A stretch of DNA of 64,000 nt, taken from assembly GCA_963691755.1 (NCBI GenBank), contig OY829366.1, positions 1,240,001 through 1,304,000 on the forward strand, read 5' to 3'. Origin of the DNA: Dinoroseobacter sp013215265. Its GTDB lineage: Bacteria > Pseudomonadota > Alphaproteobacteria > Rhodobacterales > Rhodobacteraceae. The notes under the pieces are model-generated. The model saw nothing but the letters and a program-made list of their open reading frames with translations, was not told the origin of the DNA and did no database searches. A program made the position numbers and the translations under genes. Shown piece after piece: positions 1 to 7,891 of this stretch (positions are counted from its first letter, which is position 1; each line of letters starts with the position of its first letter).

Positions 1-1
1 G

Positions 2-1135
2 CGTAACGATCTGGTTGGCTCTGGGTTGTTTCGGGCCATTCCGTCTAACGCGTTTATTGGCCAGATCAGCAGTTTCAATTCACCAGTTCAATATTCAGAC
101 TGGAAAACCATCAACGCGCAGGCCCTGGTCACGGGCTCTGTGTCTGTGGCGTCCGATGGCAAGCTGGTCGTGAAGTTCCGTCTTTTTGATGTGTTCTCGG
201 AAGCGCCTCTTGGGCAAGGTCTGCAATTTGCGGCGACCCAATCATCCTGGCGGCGGATGGGCCACAAGGTAGCGGATGCTGTTTATTCGAGGATCACTGG
301 AGAGAGCGGGTATTTCGACAGCCGCGTGGTGTTCGTGTCCGAAAGCGGACCAAAGAATGCGCGTGTGAAGCGTTTGTCGATCATGGATTACGATGGGGCC
401 AACGTTCAATATTTAACCGATGGATCGGCCATTGTCCTTGCCCCGCGGTTTTCGCCCAATGGCGATCGCGTCCTTTACACATCCTATGCGACGGGTTTCC
501 CCCAAGTGTATGTGCTGGATGTGGGACGGGTGACGCAAACTGCGCTAGGCGCAGGCGAAAACGAAATGACGTTTGCGCCAAGGTTTGGTCCGGATGGGCG
601 CACGGTGGTCTATTCTTCGTCAATAGGCGGCAATACCGACATTTTCCGGCGCCCTGTGGGGGGCGGGACCCCGGTTCGGCTGACCAACACACCAGCCATT
701 GAGACTGCGCCAAGCTTCTCGCCCGACGGCAACCGTATTGTCTTTGAAAGCGATCGTTCAGGCACGCAGCAGCTTTATATCATGAGCGCCAATGGAGGTT
801 CCGCGCAGCGCATCAGCCGCGGTGAAGGGCGGTACGGGACACCCGTATGGTCCCCGCGTGGGGATCTGATTGCGTTTACCAAGCAGAATCAGGGGCGCTT
901 CCACATCGGTGTCATGCGCGTCGATGGGACCGAAGAACGCTTGTTGACCTCCTCATTCCTTGACGAGGGCCCAAGCTGGTCGCCAAACGGACGCGTGATC
1001 ATGTTTACCCGTGAAACTGCAGGGGCGTCTGGCGAAGCTTCACTGTATTCAGTTGATATTTCGGGCAGAAACTTGCGACGTGTGCCGACACCGGGCGGGG
1101 GATCTGATCCAGCGTGGTCACCACTGCTGCCATAA
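2..1135 (+). CDS. tolB: Tol-Pal system beta-propeller protein TolB (5' truncated by window edge)
   Basis: Periplasmic component of the Tol-Pal envelope complex, which links the inner-membrane TolQRA motor to the lipoprotein Pal during outer-membrane constriction. The frame is open from base 2, so the signal peptide and first residues lie outside the window; about 377 residues remain of a family usually near 430-440. The N-terminal TolB domain is followed by beta-propeller blades of the PD40 type, visible as repeated FSPNGDRV, FSPDGNRI, WSPRGDLI and WSPNGRVI motifs. A TTG at base 26 is only an internal codon. pal and cpoB follow on the same strand, the standard tol order. Identity is very secure. 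Confidence 0.96.
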   Translation, partial: RNDLVGSGLFRAIPSNAFIGQISSFNSPVQYSDWKTINAQALVTGSVSVASDGKLVVKFRLFDVFSEAPLGQGLQFAATQSSWRRMGHKVADAVYSRITGESGYFDSRVVFVSESGPKNARVKRLSIMDYDGANVQYLTDGSAIVLAPRFSPNGDRVLYTSYATGFPQVYVLDVGRVTQTALGAGENEMTFAPRFGPDGRTVVYSSSIGGNTDIFRRPVGGGTPVRLTNTPAIETAPSFSPDGNRIVFESDRSGTQQLYIMSANGGSAQRISRGEGRYGTPVWSPRGDLIAFTKQNQGRFHIGVMRVDGTEERLLTSSFLDEGPSWSPNGRVIMFTRETAGASGEASLYSVDISGRNLRRVPTPGGGSDPAWSPLLP

Positions 1136-1255
1136 GGTCGGCGGATTTCCCCGCTGTTGGACCATTTTCGCCGATGCGACTTCGTGGTAAGGTCGTGCTA
1201 GGCAAGCAGTAAGCCCGGCGTGGAATGAACGGGTGAAGGCAGGAAGAGGTATCCC

Positions 1256-1744
1256 ATGATGTCCCGCATTCGACTAACACTGGCCGCACTGGGCGTGCTG
1301 TTTTTGGGCGCATGCGCCCAAACCGGAGGGTTCAATGCCTCTCCCTTGGGGGCTGGCGACGCTGCCGGTGATCCGGCCTCGTCCGGGTTTTTCCAAACCA
1401 GCGTCGGAGATCGCGTTCTGTTCGAGGTTGATCAGCATACCCTGACACCTCAGGCGCAAACTATCCTTGCGGCGCAAGCAGAATGGATGACCCAGAACGC
1501 TGACTTCACAGCCATCGTTGAAGGGCATGCCGACGAACAGGGGACACGCGAATACAATCTCGCCCTTGGTGCTCGCCGCGCCAACGCCGCACGAGACTTT
1601 CTTGTAAGTCGTGGTGTTGCCTCTGCGCGTTTGCGTACTGTGACCTTCGGTAAGGAACGCCCGATTGAAGTGTGTTCCGACGAAGCCTGCTATTCCCAAA
1701 ACCGCCGGGCGGTCACCGTGCTGCAAGGGGCTGCGGGGCTGTGA
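1256..1744 (+). CDS. pal: Peptidoglycan-associated lipoprotein Pal
   Basis: Outer-membrane lipoprotein that anchors the outer membrane to peptidoglycan and binds TolB. The 162-residue product has a lipoprotein signal peptide with lipobox LGAC (modified Cys at residue 20), a short Gly/Ala-rich linker and an OmpA-type peptidoglycan-binding domain from about residue 55 to the end, with the family segment GARRANAARDFL. The start is set by an AGGAAGAGG ribosome site at 1241-1249; ATG at 1259 is a second possible start. It lies about 120 bp after tolB, and its stop touches the next gene, so translation of pal and cpoB may be coupled. Confidence 0.97.
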   Translation: MMSRIRLTLAALGVLFLGACAQTGGFNASPLGAGDAAGDPASSGFFQTSVGDRVLFEVDQHTLTPQAQTILAAQAEWMTQNADFTAIVEGHADEQGTREYNLALGARRANAARDFLVSRGVASARLRTVTFGKERPIEVCSDEACYSQNRRAVTVLQGAAGL

Positions 1745-1749
1745 GCGCG

Positions 1750-2562
1750 ATGCGGTTTTTCGCCGCGATCGTTTTGGGTTGTGGGCTGGCTCTGCCTTCA
1801 GGCGCGCAGGACCGGGCCCAAACCCTCGCCGATATCCGTCAAGAGCTGTCTGTGCTTTACGCAGACATCCAAGGGCTCAAGCGTGAGCTTTCGACAACTG
1901 GAAGTCCGCGCGCGCTTAATCTGCCAACTGATATTCTATCACGCGTGACCTCGATCGAGTCAGAGCTCGCACGGCTGACCGCGCAAACCGAAGAGCTTCA
2001 ACTGCGTGTTGACCGTGTGGTTGTAGATGGAACGAACCGGATTGGTGATCTTGAGTTTCGGCTGGTCGAACTTGAAGGGGGCGACCTCAGTCAGCTTTCC
2101 GAAAACACCACACTTGGTGGGGGAACGTCGCCATTGGCACCGGTCAATCCCGTTGCCACGGATACCGGACCGCAACTTGCTGTGGGCGAGCAGAGCGATT
2201 TCGACCGTGCGCGTGATCTGATGGATGAAGGGCGGCTTGCCGATGCATCGGCAGCCTTCTTTGACTACACGCAAACCTATCCCGGCGGCGCATTGTCTGC
2301 CGAAGCCCATTATTTGCGCGGCCAAGCCGAGGGCCGCCAAGGTAATTGGTCAAACGCGGCGCGCGCGTATCTCGATAGCTTCTCGGGTGATCCCAATGGG
2401 CAGCGTTCGCCGGATGCGCTTTATCAATTGGGTGTTGCGCTTGAACGGTTGGGCCAGCGCGATGAGGCCTGTCTGACCCTGAACGAGGTTGAAGTGCGCT
2501 TCCCAGCTACATCTGCGGCAACGGATGCTGAAAATGCGAGGCTCGATCTTGCCTGCCCCTGA
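1750..2562 (+). CDS. cpoB: Cell division coordinator CpoB (YbgF)
   Basis: Periplasmic protein that in E. coli coordinates peptidoglycan synthesis with Tol-Pal-driven constriction. The product of about 270 residues begins with a signal peptide ending near PSGAQ, continues with a predicted coiled-coil region (residues about 20-100, heptad-like LADIRQELSVLYADIQ), a low-complexity linker, and C-terminal TPR-type repeats with the FDRARDLMDEGRLADA and YQLGVALERLGQ patterns. A GTG at 1741 overlapping the pal stop is an alternative start giving three more residues. The 3' end overlaps the likely start of tilS by about 29 bp. Confidence 0.93.
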   Translation: MRFFAAIVLGCGLALPSGAQDRAQTLADIRQELSVLYADIQGLKRELSTTGSPRALNLPTDILSRVTSIESELARLTAQTEELQLRVDRVVVDGTNRIGDLEFRLVELEGGDLSQLSENTTLGGGTSPLAPVNPVATDTGPQLAVGEQSDFDRARDLMDEGRLADASAAFFDYTQTYPGGALSAEAHYLRGQAEGRQGNWSNAARAYLDSFSGDPNGQRSPDALYQLGVALERLGQRDEACLTLNEVEVRFPATSAATDAENARLDLACP

Positions 2563-3874
2563 GGGCGGGGTCGATCTGCCACGGCGCTTCGCCGAGGAGA
2601 TGGGCGCGCTCATCGGTCCAAACTTTCCCAGTGACATTGGACTGGCCGTCTCGGGCGGCGGCGATTCCATGGCGATGTTGCATCTGGCCGCCCTTTGGGC
2701 ACGGGTGATGGGCGTAAAGCTTTGGGTGGCGACTGTCGATCACGGCCTGCGTGCAGAGAGTGCGGGCGAGGCAGCGTTGGTGGCGCAGGCTTGTGCCCAA
2801 ATGGACCTGCCGCACAGCACGCTAAAATGGCTCGGATGGGACGGAACCGGCAATCTACAGGCCGCCGCGCGCCAGGCCCGGCACAGCTTGCTGAACCAAT
2901 GGCGGGGTGGGGTGGCCCATATCCTTTTTGCCCACACGCAGGACGATCAGGCCGAGACATTTCTAATGCGTCTGGCCCGCGGATCAGGGGTGGAGGGGTT
3001 GTCCGGGATGATGGCGTCCCAGATGATCCATCCTCCCGAAATAAGCGTTCCGTCTCTCGAAGTAGAAAATATGCCGCCAAAACTACCGACCCGGCATGGG
3101 TGTTGGACGGTTTTGCGCCCACTGCTGACGACCACTCGGGCCGAGTTGCGACATTACAACCGCGTGCTGCATGTGCCTTTCGTTGATGACCCGACCAATG
3201 AGGATACATCTTACGATCGGGTCAAGGCGCGCAAGCTGCTGGACCATCTTTCTGATCTTGGCCTGTCTTCTGAGACGCTGGCGCGCACCGCTGGGCGAAT
3301 GTCTCGTACGCGGGTAGCCCTTGAAGCGCGTGCACAGTCAATGTCGGATTGCATTTTGAGCACGCGCTACGAGGTTCAGTTTGACCGCACGGGGTTTGAA
3401 GTGTTGGAGCGAGACACGCAACTTCGACTGCTCGCGCGTGCGTTGCAGTCTGTAGCCTCAAACCCCTATCGGCCCCGCGAAAATGCCCTTGAAGCGCTGT
3501 TGGATCGCGTCTTGAGCGGTGGTGATGGTGTGCTGCATGGCGGTCACGTTTTGGTGCGGCGCGACATTCTTTGGGTAATACGTGAGTTCAATGCGGTCAA
3601 ATCGCTTGTCGCCCAAACCAGTCCTTCAGAGATTTGGGATAAACGGTTTCGTTGCTCCGGCCAAAATATCGGGTCCTTCGAGGTTCGCGCCGTGTCTGAA
3701 GAGGGACTGGTCCAGATCGACGATTTGCCGAAAGAAATTCCTCGCAAAGCGTTGAGGGTGACACCTGCGATTTTCGACGGCGCGACGCTCATAGGCTGTT
3801 TCCGGCTAGGCTACGGTGTTAGATATGTGGAAGAACATCGCGCCAATCCGCCTATGTTTGGCACAACTTCTTAA
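2534..3874 (+). CDS. tilS: tRNA(Ile)-lysidine synthetase TilS
   Basis: Cytoplasmic enzyme that converts the wobble C34 of the tRNA-Ile CAU anticodon to lysidine using ATP and lysine; normally essential. The PP-loop motif SGGGDS is at residues 40-45 from the chosen ATG, followed by the N-type ATPase core with HTQDDQAETFLMRLARGSG. The product is about 446 residues. The start is uncertain: ATG 2525 and ATG 2534 both lie inside cpoB and neither has a strong ribosome site, which suggests coupling to cpoB translation. The tol-tilS-ftsH order is common in alphaproteobacteria. Confidence 0.93.
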   Translation: MRGSILPAPEGGVDLPRRFAEEMGALIGPNFPSDIGLAVSGGGDSMAMLHLAALWARVMGVKLWVATVDHGLRAESAGEAALVAQACAQMDLPHSTLKWLGWDGTGNLQAAARQARHSLLNQWRGGVAHILFAHTQDDQAETFLMRLARGSGVEGLSGMMASQMIHPPEISVPSLEVENMPPKLPTRHGCWTVLRPLLTTTRAELRHYNRVLHVPFVDDPTNEDTSYDRVKARKLLDHLSDLGLSSETLARTAGRMSRTRVALEARAQSMSDCILSTRYEVQFDRTGFEVLERDTQLRLLARALQSVASNPYRPRENALEALLDRVLSGGDGVLHGGHVLVRRDILWVIREFNAVKSLVAQTSPSEIWDKRFRCSGQNIGSFEVRAVSEEGLVQIDDLPKEIPRKALRVTPAIFDGATLIGCFRLGYGVRYVEEHRANPPMFGTTS

Positions 3875-3891
3875 TCCATCTCTAATAACGC

Positions 3892-3920
3892 GTTGAACTA
3901 AGCGCCCACGTGTCTATCTT
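3892..3920 (+). promoter_or_regulatory. Candidate heat-shock (RpoH-type) promoter for ftsH
   Basis: GTTGAAC at 3892-3898 and CTATCTT at 3914-3920 resemble the alphaproteobacterial RpoH pattern (CTTG, about 17-18 bp, CYTATNT), but the -35 lacks the leading C-T. It sits in the only intergenic space before ftsH, a gene that is heat-shock controlled in many proteobacteria. Assignment is inference from a loose match. Confidence 0.3.
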
Positions 3921-3980
3921 ATGTATGTCGCCGCAGGGTCCTCACCAGCGGCTATCACCTCGTTTTAGGGAGTGCCTCCT

Positions 3981-5903
3981 TTGGGCAATATGAGAAATGT
4001 CGCGTTCTGGGTCGTCCTGTTTCTGCTGATCCTGGCGCTGTTCAACCTCTTCAGCGGTGGCCAGACGACCTCGCAGTCGAGTTCAATTACGTATTCGGAC
4101 TTCATCAGCCGTGTTGAAGGCGGAGATGTTGATAGTGTCGTGCTGGACGGCGAACGGGTTCTTATTCGGACGCAGCAAGGCCAGCAATATACCACGATCC
4201 GCCCGGAAGGCGTCGATGTGGCTGACACGCTGCTTGAATATAACGTCCCGTTCGAAGCGCGTGCGCAGGACCAATCTGGTATTCTTGCGTATATTGGAAC
4301 TTTGCTTCCGTTCCTGATCCTGATCGGCATATGGATTTTCTTCATGAACCGCATGCAGGGCGGGGGTCGTGGCGGGGCGATGGGCTTCGGAAAATCGAAA
4401 GCCAAATTACTGACCGAAAAGCATGGTCGCGTGACCTTTGATGAAGTCGCCGGTATCGACGAAGCCAAGGACGAGCTTGAAGAGATCGTGGAATTCCTGC
4501 GCAACCCGCAGAAATTTTCGCGCCTTGGTGGCAAAATCCCTAAAGGGGCTTTGTTGGTGGGCCCTCCGGGAACTGGTAAAACACTGCTCGCACGCGCAAT
4601 CGCGGGTGAAGCGGGCGTCCCGTTCTTCACGATCTCGGGTTCCGATTTTGTCGAGATGTTCGTTGGTGTCGGTGCATCTCGCGTTCGCGACATGTTTGAA
4701 CAAGCCAAGAAAAATGCGCCTTGTATCGTTTTCATCGACGAGATTGACGCAGTAGGTCGCTCGCGTGGTGCGGGCTATGGCGGCGGCAATGACGAACGCG
4801 AACAGACGCTCAACCAGCTTCTGGTGGAGATGGACGGTTTTGAAGCCAACGAAGGTATCATCATCGTGGCGGCGACCAACCGTCCTGACGTGCTCGATCC
4901 TGCGCTCTTGCGCCCGGGCCGCTTTGACCGTCAGGTGCAGGTGCCCAACCCCGATATCAAAGGTCGTGAGAAGATTCTTGGCGTCCACGCCCGCAAGGTA
5001 CCGCTTGGCCCGGATGTGGACCTGCGCATCATTGCGCGCGGGACGCCCGGCTTCTCGGGTGCCGATCTGGCAAACCTTGTGAATGAATCCGCCTTGATGG
5101 CCGCCCGCATTGGACGTCGTTTTGTAACGATGGATGATTTCGAGCGCGCTAAGGACAAGGTCATGATGGGCAGTGAACGCCGCTCCATGGTCATGACCGA
5201 GGATGAAAAGGCGTTGACGGCCTATCACGAGGCCGGACACGCCGTGGTCGGCTTGAACGTGCCGCAGCATGATCCGATCCACAAAGCGACGATCATTCCA
5301 CGTGGCCGCGCGTTGGGTCTGGTGATGAGCCTGCCGGAACGCGATCAGCTATCGGTGACGCGCACGAAATATACGTCAAAAATCGCGATGGCGATGGGCG
5401 GCAAAGTGGCTGAAGAGCTAAAGTTTGGGCCTGAGAACGTTACCTCTGGTGCGACCTCAGACATCCAGCAGGTCTCGAAGATCGCGCGTGCTATGGTGAC
5501 CCAGTTTGGTTTTGCTGAAGAACTGGGCCATGTCGACTATGCGAACGAGCAGCAGTCATATCTGGGCAATTTTGGCGGTGGGACCAACCACAGTCCGGAA
5601 ACTCAGAAGATTATTGATCAGAAGGTCAAAGAACTGATCGATGAGGGTTACGAGACCGCCAAACGCATTCTGATCGAGAAGCGGGAAGAGTGGGAAAACC
5701 TAGCCCAAGGTCTTCTGGAATACGAAACCCTCACTGGGTCTGAAATACAGAAGGTCATGGCGGGTGAGCCGCTCAATCGTGGTGACGACGAAGACGACAC
5801 GCCACCTGCGGGCAACGAGCCGTCGATCACGGCTATCCCGAAAACCAAGCCAAAGCGCAAACCAGACGCTGATGGCGGGATGGAGCCTGAGCCGACTTCC
5901 TAA
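3981..5903 (+). CDS. ftsH: ATP-dependent zinc metalloprotease FtsH
   Basis: Membrane-anchored AAA+ protease that degrades misassembled membrane proteins and regulators such as RpoH. The 640-residue product has TM1 at about residues 7-25, a periplasmic segment, TM2 at about 98-120 (FLILIGIWIFF), an AAA module with Walker A GPPGTGKT (about 194-201), Walker B VFIDEIDAV, the second region of homology with the arginine finger (RPGRFDRQ), and the zinc site HEAGH at 416-420. The TTG at 3981 is preferred because AGGGAG at 3967-3972 is well spaced from it and the family begins MGN; GTG 3972 and ATG 3990 are alternatives. The C-terminal 40 residues are charged and low in complexity. Confidence 0.97.
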   Translation: MGNMRNVAFWVVLFLLILALFNLFSGGQTTSQSSSITYSDFISRVEGGDVDSVVLDGERVLIRTQQGQQYTTIRPEGVDVADTLLEYNVPFEARAQDQSGILAYIGTLLPFLILIGIWIFFMNRMQGGGRGGAMGFGKSKAKLLTEKHGRVTFDEVAGIDEAKDELEEIVEFLRNPQKFSRLGGKIPKGALLVGPPGTGKTLLARAIAGEAGVPFFTISGSDFVEMFVGVGASRVRDMFEQAKKNAPCIVFIDEIDAVGRSRGAGYGGGNDEREQTLNQLLVEMDGFEANEGIIIVAATNRPDVLDPALLRPGRFDRQVQVPNPDIKGREKILGVHARKVPLGPDVDLRIIARGTPGFSGADLANLVNESALMAARIGRRFVTMDDFERAKDKVMMGSERRSMVMTEDEKALTAYHEAGHAVVGLNVPQHDPIHKATIIPRGRALGLVMSLPERDQLSVTRTKYTSKIAMAMGGKVAEELKFGPENVTSGATSDIQQVSKIARAMVTQFGFAEELGHVDYANEQQSYLGNFGGGTNHSPETQKIIDQKVKELIDEGYETAKRILIEKREEWENLAQGLLEYETLTGSEIQKVMAGEPLNRGDDEDDTPPAGNEPSITAIPKTKPKRKPDADGGMEPEPTS

Positions 5904-5920
5904 TCGGAACTAATAAACGA

Positions 5921-5950
5921 AACGCCTCGGTTTTTCCGGGGCGTTTTACT
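5921..5950 (+). terminator. Rho-independent terminator of ftsH
   Basis: A ten-base stem AACGCCTCGG / CCGGGGCGTT (one G-U pair) with a T-rich loop starts 17 bases after the ftsH stop. The 3' arm ends in a short T run (GTTTTACT). It closes the tol-tilS-ftsH cluster before the convergent dioxygenase gene. Confidence 0.8.
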
Positions 5951-5965
5951 CTCCTGGAATGCCGC

Positions 5966-6766
5966 TCAGGCCTTGCCTGCGGTGTCAACATACAACATTT
6001 CCAGTTCTTTCTGACGGGCGACAGCTTCAGGTTCCAGATCGGCCATTGCTGGACGGTCATAGGCGTAGTGCCCAAACCTGTCTTCCCCCCGCACAAGAAT
6101 TACGCTGTCGCGATCATGTTTGGTCTGGCGCACATGAGGCGCGATAAATTGTACGTTCAGTCCAATCCGCCGATCGTCGCTGATATTGGGCATGGAGGCA
6201 TGCAAGGTCCAGCCATGATGAAATGACGCCTCGCCCGGCTTGAGCGGGCACATCACAGCGCGTTCTTCTGCCACGCCTTGCACGGTCTGGCTTTGAAGCA
6301 GGACATTCGTGTCGTCGTCTGAGGTTTTATGGTCGAAAACGCCCTGCTTGTGCGATCCCGGAACCATGCGCATACATCCGCTTTCTGGCGTTGCGGGTGA
6401 AAGTGCCAGCCACATGGAGACCTGCGTATCATCCGACAAGCCCCAATAGGTCAGGTCCTGATGCCAGCTGACATGTGAAGGGGAATGGGCCTCCTTGATG
6501 ATATAGGTCACGTTGAACAAAAGGATGTCCGGTCCAATCATGGCCTCAACCGCATCCAGCACACGTGGGAGGGTGACCAATTCCCAAGGGGAGGTCAGTA
6601 GTGTGTGCGCTTTGGTGCGATAATGTAGCGAGCCAAACTCTTTTTCGACAGATTCGAGGCGTAGGCGATGACTGCGCGCATCTTCTTCATTCAATATCTG
6701 GATGGGAGAAACGTACCCGTCACGTTGCCAGGCTGTCTGAATGGCTGACCGGTCAATTTCTTGCAT
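5966..6766 (-). CDS. Phytanoyl-CoA dioxygenase (PhyH) family protein
   Basis: Predicted non-heme Fe(II)/2-oxoglutarate dioxygenase of 266 residues. Visible features are the metal-binding HQD (in VSWHQDLTYWG) and a distal histidine candidate in FHHGWTLHAS, with downstream Arg in DDRRIGL for 2-oxoglutarate. The PGSHKQG motif is typical of PhyH-family hydroxylases. The substrate cannot be read from sequence; relatives act on phytanoyl-CoA, ectoine and assorted small metabolites. It is a single gene, convergent with ftsH and divergent from the MOSC gene, so it is probably transcribed alone from the 6767-6916 interval. Confidence 0.85.
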   Translation of the reverse strand: MQEIDRSAIQTAWQRDGYVSPIQILNEEDARSHRLRLESVEKEFGSLHYRTKAHTLLTSPWELVTLPRVLDAVEAMIGPDILLFNVTYIIKEAHSPSHVSWHQDLTYWGLSDDTQVSMWLALSPATPESGCMRMVPGSHKQGVFDHKTSDDDTNVLLQSQTVQGVAEERAVMCPLKPGEASFHHGWTLHASMPNISDDRRIGLNVQFIAPHVRQTKHDRDSVILVRGEDRFGHYAYDRPAMADLEPEAVARQKELEMLYVDTAGKA

Positions 6767-6916
6767 GGCTTCATCTCCCTATTCTGAACAGCCGACTTCG
6801 AATCGTCCCCCGTGGTCTGTAAAAATCGCGACACTCGATCATGTCGTATTTACGCTCGTTTTGGATTGCGCATCTTGTGATGGACAGGCAGGGTTTGGAC
6901 AGATCGGAGACCGCCT

Positions 6917-7501
6917 ATGCCTGCCCTCGTGCCCACAGAGTATTATGCCACAATCACCTATATTGGGATTGTGCCTGACCGCAGTTCCAGCCTGCGCTCA
7001 AAGCAGCTCGATGCCGCTGAGCTCACATTCGCCGGTATCGCTGGCGAGGCACATGGTGGCGTAACCCGCCCGTCGTGCGGCCGAGTCACCGGCCAATATC
7101 CGCGTGGAACGATCATCCGAAATGTTCGTCAGCTTTCAGTCCTGTCCGCGGAAGAACTTGTCGAGATTGCGCAAATCATGGGTATTGCAGAAATGAACCC
7201 GGCTTGGGTGGGCGCATCGCTTGTCCTCAAGGGTTTGCCTGATTTTACGCATGTTCCACCTTCATCGCGGCTTCAGGGTCCTTCAGGGGCTACTTTGGTC
7301 GTCGATATGGAAAACGAATCCTGCCATCTGCCTGCCCCGGTGATCGATGAAGATGCGCCCGGCTTTGGTAAGGCTTTCAAGAAAGCGGCAAGGGGTAAGC
7401 GTGGTGTAACAACATGGGTCGAACGCGAAGGGCCGATCACAGTAGGCGACAAGCTTAGATTGCACATCCCCGGTCAACGGGCCTGGAACGCAGAAAATTA
7501 G
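6917..7501 (+). CDS. MOSC domain-containing protein
   Basis: A 194-residue protein consisting essentially of one MOSC (molybdenum cofactor sulfurase C-terminal) domain. The conserved cysteine lies in RPSCGRVTGQYPRGT near residue 55, and LRQLSVLSAEELxEIA-type and NPAWVGASLVLKGLPDFTHVPP segments match the family core (LGANLxxxG-like). MOSC proteins are thought to carry sulfur for metal-sulfur cofactors; a specific partner is not visible here. It stands alone between a divergent PhyH gene and a 390-bp non-coding stretch. Confidence 0.88.
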   Translation: MPALVPTEYYATITYIGIVPDRSSSLRSKQLDAAELTFAGIAGEAHGGVTRPSCGRVTGQYPRGTIIRNVRQLSVLSAEELVEIAQIMGIAEMNPAWVGASLVLKGLPDFTHVPPSSRLQGPSGATLVVDMENESCHLPAPVIDEDAPGFGKAFKKAARGKRGVTTWVEREGPITVGDKLRLHIPGQRAWNAEN

Positions 7502-7891
7502 TAAACAAAGTTTTGGTGGAGTTGATTTCTACGGCAATTTTGTGCGCTGAAGCGGCGTCTCAACTCCAATTCTAATCCAAGCGCGCCGATGAAAATTACG
7601 TTTGCAGGAAGCGCATGAGCCAAATTTCTGGCTATATTGACCGCATGAAAAACCTGCTTTTGCTGCAGAGTTCTTGCGTCTCATACAAGGTTTCATGCGC
7701 TGCGAGCAACGCAAACAGTTGCATCCACTAATCCGAAACTTGCGTTTCCGATAGGCTCCGAACCGGGTCTGCCTGCGCCGTTCATTCGCTCCAATATGTC
7801 GTAAAATTCCCTTAAGAGATCTGGGCTGGGCGATATGCGTTCGGGGATCGCGCGGACCGATGGGAGGGCGCGCAAAACAGGGAATACACAC
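7502..7891. other. 390-bp non-coding interval before fhs, with a 9-bp inverted repeat
   Basis: No convincing gene: the open frames here on the minus strand have codon content unlike neighbouring genes and no family resemblance. TGGAGTTGA at 7517-7525 pairs exactly with TCAACTCCA at 7560-7568 across a 34-base loop, just after the MOSC gene stop. The interval is less GC-rich than its flanks and must hold the fhs promoter. I could not fit a known folate- or purine-sensing riboswitch to it. Confidence 0.5.

Noticed and set aside
7502..7891. Riboswitch (ZTP/pfl or THF type) ahead of fhs
   Set aside because: I could not place the conserved core bases of either class; only an unrelated 9-bp inverted repeat is clear. 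A covariance-model search would decide.
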